A stretch of 64,000 nucleotides of DNA from positions 1 through 64,000 of the forward strand of contig NZ_JAQCNJ010000006.1 of NCBI RefSeq assembly GCF_028275055.1. Reading direction: 5' to 3'. A model generated the notes under the pieces. It made no database searches. It had not been told where the DNA came from and was given only the letters and a program-made list of their open reading frames with translations. This DNA comes from Haloplanus sp. Its GTDB lineage: Archaea > Halobacteriota > Halobacteria > Halobacteriales > Haloferacaceae. The position numbers were made by a program, and so were the translations under genes. Of this stretch, positions 43,391 through 53,350 are shown one piece after another (the stretch's first letter is position 1; each line of letters opens with the position of its first letter).

Positions 43391-43756
43391 ATGCACCGAT
43401 CGATCATCACGGTCGCGGTGGGACTCGCCCTCATCTCGGGGTCGGTCGTAAACCCCGATTGGCTCGGGTCCTCGGGTGCCGACACGGCGGCGTTCTCCTG
43501 GGCGTTTCACCTCGTCGGCTACGCCGTTCTCGCCGCCGCCATCCGGCGTTCGTTCGGCCCTGGGTGGCGCGGTGCCGCCGCTGCCGTCGCCGTCGCGACC
43601 GGCGTCGGAGCGGGCGTGGAACTCGTTCAGTTAGGCATCGCCTACCGCACCGGCAGCGTCGCCGACGCCGTTCTCAACGCCGTCGGTTCGGTCGTCGGTG
43701 TGACGGCTGCCCGCGTCGCCCGGTACCGTCCGTGGGTGTCGCCGACCCGGCGGTAA
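43391..43756 (+). CDS. VanZ-like membrane protein
   Basis: A 121-residue membrane protein with about four helices of the VanZ-like family. The pattern FSWAFHLVGYAVLAAAIRRSF and the acidic VGAGVELVQLGIAYRTGSVADAVLNAVGSV, with its ELVQ and D...N residues, is typical. Function is unknown; in bacteria VanZ gives low-level teicoplanin resistance, which has no meaning here. The start MHRSIITVAVG lies about 30 bases after an AT patch that overlaps the palindrome at 43356. It is 62 bases upstream of the RaSEA gene. Confidence 0.85.
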   Translation: MHRSIITVAVGLALISGSVVNPDWLGSSGADTAAFSWAFHLVGYAVLAAAIRRSFGPGWRGAAAAVAVATGVGAGVELVQLGIAYRTGSVADAVLNAVGSVVGVTAARVARYRPWVSPTRR

Positions 43757-43818
43757 CTCCCTCCTGTCGTTGTACCGACCCCGAAGCCGCTTTACGCGTC
43801 GGCCGGCTACCGTCGGCA

Positions 43819-44889
43819 ATGAGCGAACCGAGCCCCGACGTGTACGAACAGGGGAAGGGAATGGACGCACACAACCAGGTGATGCGGGGAATCCGGTCCC
43901 GCAAGAACGAGACGTACGACCCCCACGAGCCGACGCGGGTGTGGATCGACGAGGACCAGACGCCCGACGGCGTCTCACAGTCGCTGACCATCATCCTCAA
44001 CACCGGCGGCTGTCGCTGGGCACGGGCCGGCGGTTGCACGATGTGTGGCTACGTTGCCGAGTCCGTCGAGGGGGGTTCGGTCACCCACGACGCCCTCATG
44101 GACCAGATCGACGCCTGTCTCGCCCACGAACGCGAGAACGCCGACGACCCCGCCGACCTGATCAAGATCTACACCTCCGGCTCCTTTCTCGACGAACGCG
44201 AGGTCGGCGCCGAGAGTCGGCGTGCAATCGCCGACACCTTCGCCGACCGGGAACGCATCGTCGTCGAGTCGCTTCCCGACTTCGTCGACCGCGGGAAACT
44301 CGCCGATTTCACCGATCACGGTCTCGCGACCGACGTGGCGGTCGGACTGGAGACCGCCACCGACCGCGTGCGCCACGACTGTGTGAACAAGTACTTCGAC
44401 TTCGAGGACTTCGTCGACGCGACCGGGGAGGCCGACGCCGCCGGTGCAGGCGTGAAGGCGTACCTCCTGTTGAAACCCCCTTTTCTCTCGGAGCGCGAGG
44501 CCGTCGAGGATATGACCGCCTCCGTGCGCCGGTGTGCGGAGTACTGTCACACTGTCTCGATGAACCCTTGTAACGTCCAGCGCTACACCATGGTCGACGA
44601 TCTTTATTTCCAGGGTGGATACCGCCCGCCGTGGCTCTGGTCCGTCGCCGAGGTGCTCGAACGAACGGCCGACACCGACGCCATCGTCGTCTCCGACCCC
44701 GTCGGCGGCGGCAGCGACCGCGGGCCGCACAACTGCGGCGAGTGTGACGGCCGGGTCGAACGGGCCATCAAGGACTTCAGCCTCCGGGGTGACCCGACCG
44801 TATTCGAGCAGGTGTCCTGTGACTGCGAGGCGACGTGGCAGACGGTGCTTGAGGCCGAGACGAGTTACGCGATGCCGCTTGCGCGCTGA
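43819..44889 (+). CDS. radical SAM archaeosine synthase subunit RaSEA
   Basis: A 356-residue radical SAM enzyme that, with ArcS, turns the preQ0-lysine adduct on tRNA into archaeosine. The cluster motif GGCRWARAGGCTMCGY shows CX7CX2C. IYTSGSFLDEREV and the later GLETATDRVRHDCVNK are typical of the Elp3/MiaB-like SAM fold in this family. C-terminal cysteines (HNCGECDGR, VSCDCEATW) may bind another metal. ATG 43819 gives MSEPSPDVYEQGKGMD. The partner genes arcS and tgtA are about 20-25 kb away on the same strand. Confidence 0.9.
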   Translation: MSEPSPDVYEQGKGMDAHNQVMRGIRSRKNETYDPHEPTRVWIDEDQTPDGVSQSLTIILNTGGCRWARAGGCTMCGYVAESVEGGSVTHDALMDQIDACLAHERENADDPADLIKIYTSGSFLDEREVGAESRRAIADTFADRERIVVESLPDFVDRGKLADFTDHGLATDVAVGLETATDRVRHDCVNKYFDFEDFVDATGEADAAGAGVKAYLLLKPPFLSEREAVEDMTASVRRCAEYCHTVSMNPCNVQRYTMVDDLYFQGGYRPPWLWSVAEVLERTADTDAIVVSDPVGGGSDRGPHNCGECDGRVERAIKDFSLRGDPTVFEQVSCDCEATWQTVLEAETSYAMPLAR

Positions 44890-45037
44890 CGACCACGCCC
44901 ACGCCACAACACCTTTCGCTCGCCGGCCGCAGGTTGTTCTATGCCCCACACAGCCGACCGTCCGGCTTCACCCCGGAGCGGTTGTCCCGGCCGCCCGACC
45001 CTCCCCACGTCCGGCCCGACACAACCGGGTGAGTCGA

Positions 45038-47254
45038 ATGGTCGACACTGACGCCGACGCCTTCGACTTCGACTTCGGCCGCCGGTCGCTTCTCGCCGCC
45101 CTCGCGGGCGCCGGAACCGCGTCGCTGGCCGGTTGTCCGGCTTCGAACGGCGGGGGCGGGGGCGGCGACGGCGGTGAGGACCCGACCCCCACGACGACAG
45201 CCGACCCCGAGACGGCGAGCAGGCTGGCCGAGCGGTTCGCGCCGACCTTCGCGTTCGACACCGCCGAGCAGTGGCTTCCGACCGACCCCCGGCCGTACAC
45301 GAGTGAACGCGACGGCCGGACGGTTGTCGACGGCTTCGACGCCCTCAACGGGTACACGAGTCGGCACGACGAGGCAGGCGACCCCCCGGAGCCGACGGTG
45401 TTCTACCACGTCGTCGAGTACGCGGACTCACCGCTCGCCGTTGTCCAGTTCTGGTACTACTTCGCGTTCGACCAGTTCACCACCAACTTCCACTGGCACG
45501 ACTGGGAGGTGTTACACGTGTTTGTCGACACCGGCACCGACGACCCACAACTGTTCGTCGCGAGTTCGCACTCCGAACGGGTGCCGAACAACGAACACCT
45601 CGACCCGGACCCGGACCGCGTGCCTCGGGTTCTCTCGGAACTCGGTTCCCACTCCAGTGCGCTGTCGCTGAACGACCGCCGAAACAGCTTCCAGCGTCTA
45701 CCCCTCGATACCCTGCCGGCCGACATCACGAACCGAGCGCTCGACGCGGTCGAGCAGTTGGCCGACCTCCCGGCGGCCTACGGCCTCCCCCGGGACGAGG
45801 GTCTCCGACTCCCATACGTCGTTCCCGAACTCGACGGCACGCCGGTCCACGAACACCCCGATCTGCCCGCCGTCGACCGCGACGCTCTCGTCCCCCGGCC
45901 GTTGACCGTCCGGTCGTTCGACGCCCTCTCCTCGCCCCCGACCGACCTCCCGTCCCGGGAGACGGGCCTCGTTTTCGCCCCCACAAACGAAGACGACGGC
46001 GACGTGACCTACGACCTCGTCCCGACCCGTGACCTCGAGACCATCGACGAGTTCACCGGGCCGCGATTGAGTTTCGAGTTTGCGGTTCCGGAACTCGCCG
46101 AGGACGCCATCGCGGGTCATATCACGACCGCGGGGACGCCGTGGAATCAACAGCGGTACAACGATCCGGTCGCGGATATCACTGAACCCGCACACCGGTC
46201 GGAACTGTCCGACCGCTACGACGCCGTCTCGCCGCCCGGGCCGATCAACGACCTCGTCGCGACGGTGTCCGAGACGGTCCGGTCGCCGGTCGCCCCCGAC
46301 GACGAGGGTGTCGAGACGACCGACGCCTCCGTCGAGGCGGTAACCCTTCTCCAGAGTGACCCCGTCGCCGCACCGACGTTTCGCGGGGTTGCGATGCTCC
46401 GTGGCGTCGAGGCCGGCGACCACCGGTTGACGGTCAACGGGGCCGGCGTCGCTCCCCACACGGAACCGGTAACGGTCGGCGGGGGCGAGACGGAGGCGGC
46501 GACCGATACGGCCACGACCACGACCACGGTCACCGCCGCCGCCGACGCCGACGGGACCAACGCCGTCACCCTCGCGGGCGTCGAGGGCGAGATTCCCCTC
46601 GTTCCTGCGGGCGAAGCGACCAAACTCGAGGTCGACGCCGACGGCACCGACGCGGATCTATCCACCCTCGCTGTCGACGACGACTTCGGCGGCCGACTGT
46701 ACGAGGCGTCGGTCGACGGTCCCGACGCCGTCTACATCCACCGCGGCGGGGCGTACACGGCGGAGGTCCGCGACGTCGACGACGCAGTCGGCGCATTCCG
46801 GGTCAACCCCTCCGGGACCGATCCGGTCCGGATCGACCGCCCACGGACGGGGACGGCGTCGCTGGCGTCGTTCGTCGAAACGCTGGTCGCGGAGACAACG
46901 GACCGCCTCGGCGAGGTGGGGGACGATGACGATGACGACGACGACGCGGACGAGGGCGGCGACGACGACGACACGACCGGTGGCGGGGGGACGACCCAGA
47001 CCTTCGGCGGCTTGCTCCGGGCGCTGGAAGCGGTCAGTGGCGCGGCGGGCCGCGCGGCCGACCGGGCCGAGGCGGGTGACCGGGGTGGATCGGATCGGGC
47101 ACTCTCGGCGCTCGCGTCGAACCTTGACCGCGCCATCGAACGCTTCGATGGGCTCCGCGAGACGCTGCCGGCCGACCGGGCGGCCGCGACGGATCGGCAG
47201 TTGCGGGAGGCCCAGCGACGGACGAACCAGGCGACCGCCGCGAAAAAACTTTAG
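45038..47254 (+). CDS. large Tat-exported lipoprotein of unknown function
   Basis: A 738-residue acidic protein. The N terminus has a twin-arginine signal (FGRRSLLAALAGAGTASLAGC) ending in a lipobox cysteine, so it is exported folded and lipid-anchored. Residues about 75-200 contain an aromatic, histidine-rich block (VVQFWYYFAFDQF, FHWHDWEVLHVFVDTG) that may be a hydrolase-like or Vps62-like domain. Later parts are beta-rich and Thr-rich. A run of aspartates (DDDDDDDD) near 630 precedes a helical C terminus. ATG 45038 is chosen because it places the signal at the N terminus. It ends tail-to-tail with purQ. Confidence 0.8.
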   Translation: MVDTDADAFDFDFGRRSLLAALAGAGTASLAGCPASNGGGGGGDGGEDPTPTTTADPETASRLAERFAPTFAFDTAEQWLPTDPRPYTSERDGRTVVDGFDALNGYTSRHDEAGDPPEPTVFYHVVEYADSPLAVVQFWYYFAFDQFTTNFHWHDWEVLHVFVDTGTDDPQLFVASSHSERVPNNEHLDPDPDRVPRVLSELGSHSSALSLNDRRNSFQRLPLDTLPADITNRALDAVEQLADLPAAYGLPRDEGLRLPYVVPELDGTPVHEHPDLPAVDRDALVPRPLTVRSFDALSSPPTDLPSRETGLVFAPTNEDDGDVTYDLVPTRDLETIDEFTGPRLSFEFAVPELAEDAIAGHITTAGTPWNQQRYNDPVADITEPAHRSELSDRYDAVSPPGPINDLVATVSETVRSPVAPDDEGVETTDASVEAVTLLQSDPVAAPTFRGVAMLRGVEAGDHRLTVNGAGVAPHTEPVTVGGGETEAATDTATTTTTVTAAADADGTNAVTLAGVEGEIPLVPAGEATKLEVDADGTDADLSTLAVDDDFGGRLYEASVDGPDAVYIHRGGAYTAEVRDVDDAVGAFRVNPSGTDPVRIDRPRTGTASLASFVETLVAETTDRLGEVGDDDDDDDDADEGGDDDDTTGGGGTTQTFGGLLRALEAVSGAAGRAADRAEAGDRGGSDRALSALASNLDRAIERFDGLRETLPADRAAATDRQLREAQRRTNQATAAKKL

Positions 47255-47943
47255 ACGGTCGCCGACGTGGCCCCGAACCCACGCAGGAGCACCGCCCCGT
47301 CCGTCCCACCGAGGTCGGGGAGTGTCGCCCGTTCGGGGTGGGGCATCATCACCGCTGTCGTTCGTTTCTCGCCGACGACGCCGGCGACGTTGTCCCGCGA
47401 GCCGTTGGGGTTGGCGTCGTCGGTGACCACGCCCTCGGCGTCGCAGTACCGAAGCAGGATCCGGTCGTCCTCTATCAGTCGCTCGTGGGTGTCGTCGTCA
47501 GCCTCGAATCGGCCCTCGCCGTGGGCGATAGGGAGTTCCAGTACGTCGCCCTCGTCGTACCCCCGCGTCCACGGCGACTCGGTCGTCTCGACCCGGACGT
47601 GGACCCGTTCACACTGGAAACGCGCGCTCCGGTTGACGGTGAACGCGCCCGGGGTAAGACCGGCTTCACAGCCGATCTGTGCGCCGTTACAGACGCCGAG
47701 GACCGGAATGCCCTCGCTCGCCGCCTCGCACACCGCGTCGATGACCGGCGTGCGTGCGGCCATCACCCCTGCCCGGAGATAGTCGCCGTAGGAGAAGCCG
47801 CCGGGGAGCAACACACCGGTCGCGTTCTCGGGCAGGCCGTTCTCGTACCAGACGCGTTCGGCGTCGATCCCGAGGTGAGACAGCGCGCGAACGGAGTCGC
47901 GGTCACAGTTGCTCCCGCCGAACTGGAGCACTGCGACCGTCAT
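47251..47943 (-). CDS. purQ: phosphoribosylformylglycinamidine synthase subunit PurQ
   Basis: A 230-residue glutamine amidotransferase that supplies ammonia to PurL in purine synthesis. The nucleophile cysteine lies in VLGVCNGAQIGCEAGL, and the catalytic His/Glu pair in MMPHPERAT. The N-terminal LQFGGSNCDRD and LPGGFSYGDYLRAG are family hallmarks. Its ATG overlaps the purS stop by four bases. The stop overlaps the end of the convergent lipoprotein gene by four bases. Confidence 0.96.
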   Translation of the reverse strand: MTVAVLQFGGSNCDRDSVRALSHLGIDAERVWYENGLPENATGVLLPGGFSYGDYLRAGVMAARTPVIDAVCEAASEGIPVLGVCNGAQIGCEAGLTPGAFTVNRSARFQCERVHVRVETTESPWTRGYDEGDVLELPIAHGEGRFEADDDTHERLIEDDRILLRYCDAEGVVTDDANPNGSRDNVAGVVGEKRTTAVMMPHPERATLPDLGGTDGAVLLRGFGATSATV

Positions 47944-48191
47944 CGGCCCGAAACCTCAACCTCGTAGTCGTGGATGGTCGGGTTCGCCAGCAGTCGCTCG
48001 GCCATCTCGTCGGCGCGGTCGCGCGCCGCCTCACTGTTCTCGGCGTCGAGGTCGATCTCGAACCGGTCGGTCGACCGGAGGTCGTCGAGTTCGAACCCGA
48101 GTCGTTCGAGCGCCTGCTGTGTCGTTTCGGCCTCCGGATCGAGAACCCCGCGCTTGAGCCGGATCGTGACCGTCGCGGTGTATGCCGTCAT
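47940..48191 (-). CDS. purS: phosphoribosylformylglycinamidine synthase subunit PurS
   Basis: An 83-residue small subunit that bridges PurL and PurQ. The pattern ATVTIRLKRGVLDPEAETTQQALERLGF is diagnostic. ATG 48191 (MTAYTATVTIRL) is chosen over one seven codons upstream. purQ follows with an ATGA overlap. purC lies about 220 bases upstream on the same strand and may be a separate unit. Confidence 0.94.
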   Translation of the reverse strand: MTAYTATVTIRLKRGVLDPEAETTQQALERLGFELDDLRSTDRFEIDLDAENSEAARDRADEMAERLLANPTIHDYEVEVSGR

Positions 48192-48414
48192 CGGTCGACC
48201 GTGGGTGGCCACGAGGCAAAGCCGTTTTGGAGTGCCGGCCTCCGGCCGAACGGCGTAGATCGCTCGGCCCGCTAGCGTTCGTATGGCCGTCCAGTAACCC
48301 GACCGACTCCACCATCTCTGTCTGTGCTTTCGGTCGCTGCTCGTCTCGGCGGCGGTCTACCGGTTCACGACGAGCCTGCTGTACGACCAGCCACGGCCCG
48401 GCGTCGGTCCGTAG

Positions 48415-49428
48415 TTACAGGGTGCGGACGGCGTCGACGGCGTCCGTAACCGGCGGAGCGTCGAACCACGACCCCCCGGTGTAGGCGTTCGCGCCAGCGG
48501 CGTACAGATCCGAGACGGCGGTCACGACCGACGCCGGAAGCGGGTCGGGGTCGGCGGCACAGCGGTCGCGCCAGTCGGCGACATCCAGACGGTCGGCCTC
48601 GGCCTTTGCCTCGCTCACCGCCTCGACCCACCCGGGGTCGGCCCGCTTGTAGTACTGGCGAACCACCTCCTTCGACACCTCCTGACCGTCGTAGGCAAAG
48701 CGATTCTCGTCGAACGTCCCCACCACGTCGGCCACCTTCACCTCCCCGTCGACGTAGCAACACTCGATCTTGCCGTCCTCGTGGACGAACCCGGCGTTCT
48801 CGGCGCGGTCGGTGACGACGCGGTTCACCTCGCGGGCGAGAACGTCGAGGTCGTCGAGGGCGGCCGCGCCGGCGATACGGTTGGCCTCGGCCCTGTCGAG
48901 ATACCGGTCCTGTTCCTCGTACTTCGTCGAGAACTCCACCACAGGGTCCGGCAGGTCGACCGGCTCCTCGGGCCAGTCGCCGCGGTCGAGACCGTACTCG
49001 CGCGGTTTGCCACGCCGCCGGAGGCTCGATCCCACCGGGACTGTGTTGCGAAAAACGATCTCCAGCGGGATCAGGTAGTTGTTCCCGGCCGCGCGGTGGA
49101 AGGCGTCGTAGTCGTACGCGCCCTCCTCGAAGGGCAGATCCGGCACCCGAACGAGTTCGATAGCGAGTTCCCGTGGCGCGTCGTCGACGGCCGACAACTG
49201 CACCGCGTCCGGTCCCACGCCACGGTAGTGGGTCGACACACCCTCTGATTCCAGCAGTTCGAAGTTGAACGCACCCATCGTACAAAGGCTCCGTCCCTTT
49301 TTGGGGATTCGGTCGGGCATCGCCCCCCAATCGAACACGGAGTAGTCGTCGGTGAAGTCGAAGCGCCCCCGCCCCGTCGCCGTCGCCGTGGGTTCGCGCT
49401 CGACGCGGAACTCCTTGACGCTCGTCAT
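48415..49428 (-). CDS. purC: phosphoribosylaminoimidazole-succinocarboxamide synthase
   Basis: A 337-residue SAICAR synthetase joining aspartate to CAIR in purine synthesis. Motifs include [21 protein letters not shown] at the N terminus, [20 protein letters not shown], and [20 protein letters not shown] near the C terminus. The long form is usual in haloarchaea. ATG 49428 ([10 protein letters not shown]) is preferred; nine extra codons upstream are possible. With purS/purQ downstream, this forms a purine biosynthesis cluster on one strand. Confidence 0.94.
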   Translation of the reverse strand: MTSVKEFRVEREPTATATGRGRFDFTDDYSVFDWGAMPDRIPKKGRSLCTMGAFNFELLESEGVSTHYRGVGPDAVQLSAVDDAPRELAIELVRVPDLPFEEGAYDYDAFHRAAGNNYLIPLEIVFRNTVPVGSSLRRRGKPREYGLDRGDWPEEPVDLPDPVVEFSTKYEEQDRYLDRAEANRIAGAAALDDLDVLAREVNRVVTDRAENAGFVHEDGKIECCYVDGEVKVADVVGTFDENRFAYDGQEVSKEVVRQYYKRADPGWVEAVSEAKAEADRLDVADWRDRCAADPDPLPASVVTAVSDLYAAGANAYTGGSWFDAPPVTDAVDAVRTL

Positions 49429-49520
49429 GGTGGCGTTCGCGCGCGCCGTCGGCAAGAAGCTTTCAGTTCCGACGCCCCCGACCCCCGAACGATTTTACGA
49501 CGGCGCGCCACGGTACGAGC

Positions 49521-50045
49521 GTGTCACGTCCCCCCGCCCCGCCGGAGGAGGTCCCCGCCGACCCAGGGTCAGCGGGGTCCGACCTCGATCCGGACGTTGC
49601 GGCCGACCTCCGGCGCCTCCGTGGCCTGAGTCATTTTCTCGACGACTCCATCCGGATCCCCGGCACCACCTACCGCGTCGGTGTCGAACCCTTGCTTGGC
49701 CTCCTCCCCGTCGCCGGCGACGCCGCCGGCCTCGTGTTCTCGGCGTACGTTCTCGCCGTTGCCGTCCGAACGGGCGTCCCGCGGGCGACGCTCGGCCGGA
49801 TCGTCCTGACGCTCTGGCTCGACGCCACCGTCGGGTCGGTTCCGCTTCTCGGCGATCTGTTCGACGCCTACTGGAAGGCGAACCTGCGGTCGACCCGCCT
49901 GCTCGATGCCCGTCTCGCCGACCCCGAGAGCGCGGCGGCCGACCGCCGGTACCTGCAACGAGCCGGCGTTCTCGTCGCCTGCCTCGGCTGTCTCGGTCTC
50001 GCCGGGGTTGTCGCGCTCGGCTGGTGGCTCGCCGGCATGGTCTGA
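49521..50045 (+). CDS. DUF4112 membrane protein
   Basis: A 174-residue protein starting with GTG. It matches the DUF4112 pattern: LSHFLDDSIRIPGTTYRVGVEPLLGLLPVAGDAAGL, then LDATVGSVPLLGDLFDAYWKANLRS, with two or three membrane helices. The glycine/proline-rich paired repeat is characteristic. Function is unknown. It lies 44 bases before pus10 on the same strand and about 90 bases from the divergent purC. Confidence 0.85.
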   Translation: MSRPPAPPEEVPADPGSAGSDLDPDVAADLRRLRGLSHFLDDSIRIPGTTYRVGVEPLLGLLPVAGDAAGLVFSAYVLAVAVRTGVPRATLGRIVLTLWLDATVGSVPLLGDLFDAYWKANLRSTRLLDARLADPESAAADRRYLQRAGVLVACLGCLGLAGVVALGWWLAGMV

Positions 50046-50088
50046 GCGGAATGGCAAGACAGTTACGCGAGCCGACCTCCCGACCGGT

Positions 50089-51396
50089 ATGAGCCTTCTC
50101 GACGACGCCCGACGGCTCGCCGCGACCGGCCCCGTCTGTGACGCCTGTCTCGGGCGCGTCTTCGCCGACCGGAGTTTCGGACTGACCAACGCCGAACGTG
50201 GGCGGTCGCTCCGCGTCGCCGTCGCCCTCGACGACGACGACGATTTCGACCCCGTCACCGTCGAGGACTGCTGGGTCTGTGAGGGGCGGTGTGGCGAGTT
50301 CGACGACTGGGCCGCCCGCGCCGCCGACACCGTCGGGAACGTCGAGTTCGACACCTATCAGGTCGGCACCCGGACGCCGCCGCTGATCGAGGAAAACGAG
50401 CGACTGCTCCGTGAGGAGGTGGGACGCGACCCCGAGATGGCGCTTGCCCCCGACGGCGACGCCGCGGGCGAGCCGTTCAAAATGGAGTTCAACCGCGAGG
50501 TCGGCAAACGCGTCGGCCGTCTCGTCGACGCCGAGGTGGAGTTCGAGCGGCCGGACGTGCAGTTCATCGTCGACCTCGACGCCGACCGGGTCGAGGCGGA
50601 GATCAACTCCGCGTTCGTCTACGGCCGGTACCGGAAACTCGAACGCGACATCCCACAGACCGAGTGGCCCTGCCGGGAGTGTCAGGGGAGCGGCCGGCAG
50701 GGACGCGAGCCCTGTGACCACTGCGGCGGGTCGGGCTACCTCTACGAGCGCAGCGTGGAGGAACTCACCGCACCGGTCGTCGAGGACGTGATGGACGGCG
50801 TCGACGCCCTCTTTCACGGCGCGGGTCGCGAGGACGTGGACGCCAGGATGCTCGGCACCGGTCGCCCCTTCGTCATCGAGGTGAAAGAGCCCCGCCGCCG
50901 CCGTGTCGACGTCGACCGTCTCGAGGCGGACGTGAACGCCTTTGCCGACGGCGCGGTGGAGGTCGAGGGGCTCCGTCTCGCGACCTACGAGATGGTCGAG
51001 CGCGTGAAACGACTCGACGCGAGCAAGACCTACCGCGCCGCCGTCGCGTTCGACGCCGACATCGAGGCGGACGCCCTCGACGCGGCGCTTGCGAGTCTCG
51101 ACGGCGCGACGGTCGAACAGGAGACGCCGAGCCGGGTCGACCACCGCCGGGCGAGCATGACTCGGACCCGCGAGGTGTACGACGCCGACGGTGAGTTCGA
51201 GGATCCACGCCACGCGACCGTCGAGGTCCACGGGGCCGGCGGACTCTACGTAAAGGAACTCGTCTCGGGCGACGACGGCCGGACAGAGCCGAGTCTGGCG
51301 GGGCTGCTCGGTGTCGGCGCACGCGTCACCGCCCTCGACGTTCTCGCCGTCGAGGGCGAGGCAGGTTCCTTCGAGAACGGGGAGTACTTTGTGTAA
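50089..51396 (+). CDS. pus10: tRNA pseudouridine(54/55) synthase Pus10
   Basis: A 435-residue archaeal Pus10, making pseudouridine at positions 54 and 55 of tRNA. The N-terminal THUMP-like region holds cysteine pairs (CDACLGR, CWVCEGRC). An inserted DnaJ-like zinc knuckle pair, CRECQGSGRQGREPCDHCGG, lies near residue 205. The catalytic aspartate is in FHGAGREDVDARMLGTGRPF. The C terminus VHGAGGLYVKELVSGDDGRTEPSL is typical. ATG 50089 (MSLLDDARR) is supported by the cysteine-rich start. TrmY, acting on the product, is encoded at 33.4 kb. Confidence 0.94.
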   Translation: MSLLDDARRLAATGPVCDACLGRVFADRSFGLTNAERGRSLRVAVALDDDDDFDPVTVEDCWVCEGRCGEFDDWAARAADTVGNVEFDTYQVGTRTPPLIEENERLLREEVGRDPEMALAPDGDAAGEPFKMEFNREVGKRVGRLVDAEVEFERPDVQFIVDLDADRVEAEINSAFVYGRYRKLERDIPQTEWPCRECQGSGRQGREPCDHCGGSGYLYERSVEELTAPVVEDVMDGVDALFHGAGREDVDARMLGTGRPFVIEVKEPRRRRVDVDRLEADVNAFADGAVEVEGLRLATYEMVERVKRLDASKTYRAAVAFDADIEADALDAALASLDGATVEQETPSRVDHRRASMTRTREVYDADGEFEDPRHATVEVHGAGGLYVKELVSGDDGRTEPSLAGLLGVGARVTALDVLAVEGEAGSFENGEYFV

Positions 51397-51437
51397 CACA
51401 CGAACGCTTACGACGACCGCTCCCCAACGCTGACCCG

Positions 51438-53231
51438 ATGAGTTCGGTTCCTGAACGGAGCGAGATCGACGACGAGAACAAGTGGGATCTGGAGAGCATC
51501 TTCGCGAGCGACGAGGACTGGGAGACGGCCCTCGCCGACATCAGCGACCGGATCGACGACCTCTCGGTGTACGAGGGGCGGGTGACCGAGAGCCCGGAGA
51601 CGCTGCTCGAACTGCTCGAACTGCGGGAGGATCTCCTGCGGGACGTGTCGACGGTGTCGACATACGCCAGCCTCCGGAGTAGCGAGGACACGAGAGACGG
51701 CGAGTACCAGGCCATGTCGGCCCGGGCGGAGTCGCTCGCGGCCGACGCCCGGAGCGCCGCGAGCTTTGTTCGGCCGGAACTACAGGCCCTCGACCGCGCG
51801 GAACTCGACGACTTCGTCGAGACCGAACCTGTTCTCGCCGAATACGACCACTACTTCGACGACGTGCTTCGCGCGAAGCCACACACCCGTTCGAAGGAGG
51901 TCGAGGAGCTGCTCGCGGACCTCTCGGACGTGACCGACGCCGCGAGCGACGTCTACTCCATGCTCTCGAACGCCGATATGGAGTTCCCGACCGTCGAGAA
52001 CCCTGACGGCGAGGACGTGGAGATCACGCTTGGCAACTTCACCAAACTCCAGAAGCATCCAAACCGCTCGTTCCGCCGCGAGGTCCACGAGGTTTTCTAC
52101 GACCACTGGGCGGACGTGCGCAACGGCGTCGGGACGGCGTTGAAAAAGAGCGTGACCTCGGACGTGAAGCTCGCTCGCGCCCGCAACTACGACACCGCCC
52201 GCGAGGCGGCGCTCGACGGGCCGAACGTCCCTATCGACGCCTACGACACGCTCGTCGACACCGTTCGGGAGAACCTCGACTACCTCCACCGTCACGCCGA
52301 CCTCAAAGCCACCGCGCTCGGTGTCGACGACCTGCGGATGTGGGACCTCTACGCGTCGATGGCCGACGGGGAGCCGCCGTCGATCCCCTACGGACAGGCG
52401 GTCGAGTACGTCGTCGACGCGGTCGAACCGCTCGGCGAGGCGTATCAGGAACGGCTGGCCGAGGGACTCGACTCCCGGTGGGTCGACGTTTACGAGAACC
52501 GCGGCAAGCGCTCGGGTGCGTTCTCGGCGGGCACGTACGACACCCAGCCGTTCATCCTCATGAACTACCAGAACGACGTGTCGTCGATGTACACACTGGC
52601 CCACGAGCTCGGCCACTCGATGCACTCGGAGTTGGCCAACGAAGCCCAGCCGTGGCAGTACAGCGACTACGACATCTTCGTCGCCGAGGTGGCGAGTACG
52701 GTCAACGAGACGCTGCTCACCCACCACCTGCTGGAGACCGTCGACGACGACACGCTCCGCCGACACGTTCTCGACGAGTACCTCGAACGCTTCCGGTCGA
52801 CGTTGTTTCGCCAGACCATGTTCGCGGAGTTCGAACTCCGGATCCACGAGACCGTCGAGAACGACGGCGCGCTCACCCCCGACCGGTTCGACGACCTGTA
52901 CCGCGAGTTGAAAGAGGCGTTCTACGAACCCGCGGTCGTCGACGACCGGATTGCCCGCGAGTGGATGCGGATCCCCCACTTCTACTACGGCTACTACGTC
53001 TACCAGTACAGCACGGGTATCAGCGCGGCGACGGCAATCGTCGACCGGATCCGGTCCGAGGGCGAGAACGCCGCCGCGGACTACCGCGAAGCCCTGCGGA
53101 TGGGTGGCTCCGCGTATCCCGCCGAAATCCTGGAGCAGGCCGGCGTGGACACGACCGACGCGGGGTACATCGAGACGGCGCTTTCGACATACGACGAGAC
53201 GCTGGACGAGATGGAACGGCTGATCCGGTAG
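51438..53231 (+). CDS. pepF: oligoendopeptidase F (M3 family)
   Basis: A 597-residue zinc metallopeptidase cleaving short peptides in the cytoplasm. The zinc motif HELGH lies at about residue 389 in TLAHELGHSMHSELAN, with the third ligand glutamate about 25 residues later (FVAEVAST). The helical N-terminal half (TLLELLELREDLLRDVST, EFPTVENPDGEDVEITLGNF) is normal for the family. Length is typical. It follows pus10 by 41 bases on the same strand. Confidence 0.95.
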   Translation: MSSVPERSEIDDENKWDLESIFASDEDWETALADISDRIDDLSVYEGRVTESPETLLELLELREDLLRDVSTVSTYASLRSSEDTRDGEYQAMSARAESLAADARSAASFVRPELQALDRAELDDFVETEPVLAEYDHYFDDVLRAKPHTRSKEVEELLADLSDVTDAASDVYSMLSNADMEFPTVENPDGEDVEITLGNFTKLQKHPNRSFRREVHEVFYDHWADVRNGVGTALKKSVTSDVKLARARNYDTAREAALDGPNVPIDAYDTLVDTVRENLDYLHRHADLKATALGVDDLRMWDLYASMADGEPPSIPYGQAVEYVVDAVEPLGEAYQERLAEGLDSRWVDVYENRGKRSGAFSAGTYDTQPFILMNYQNDVSSMYTLAHELGHSMHSELANEAQPWQYSDYDIFVAEVASTVNETLLTHHLLETVDDDTLRRHVLDEYLERFRSTLFRQTMFAEFELRIHETVENDGALTPDRFDDLYRELKEAFYEPAVVDDRIAREWMRIPHFYYGYYVYQYSTGISAATAIVDRIRSEGENAAADYREALRMGGSAYPAEILEQAGVDTTDAGYIETALSTYDETLDEMERLIR

Positions 53232-53350
53232 ACAGCCCGGTACTCCCTCGGGATCACGGGTGCGTCCCACCGGCGGTGTCAGTCGGGGTTCGCGTCCGGG
53301 TTCGCGTACCCAAAGGCCCATTTACACCCGCTACTTAGGAAAGATAACCA

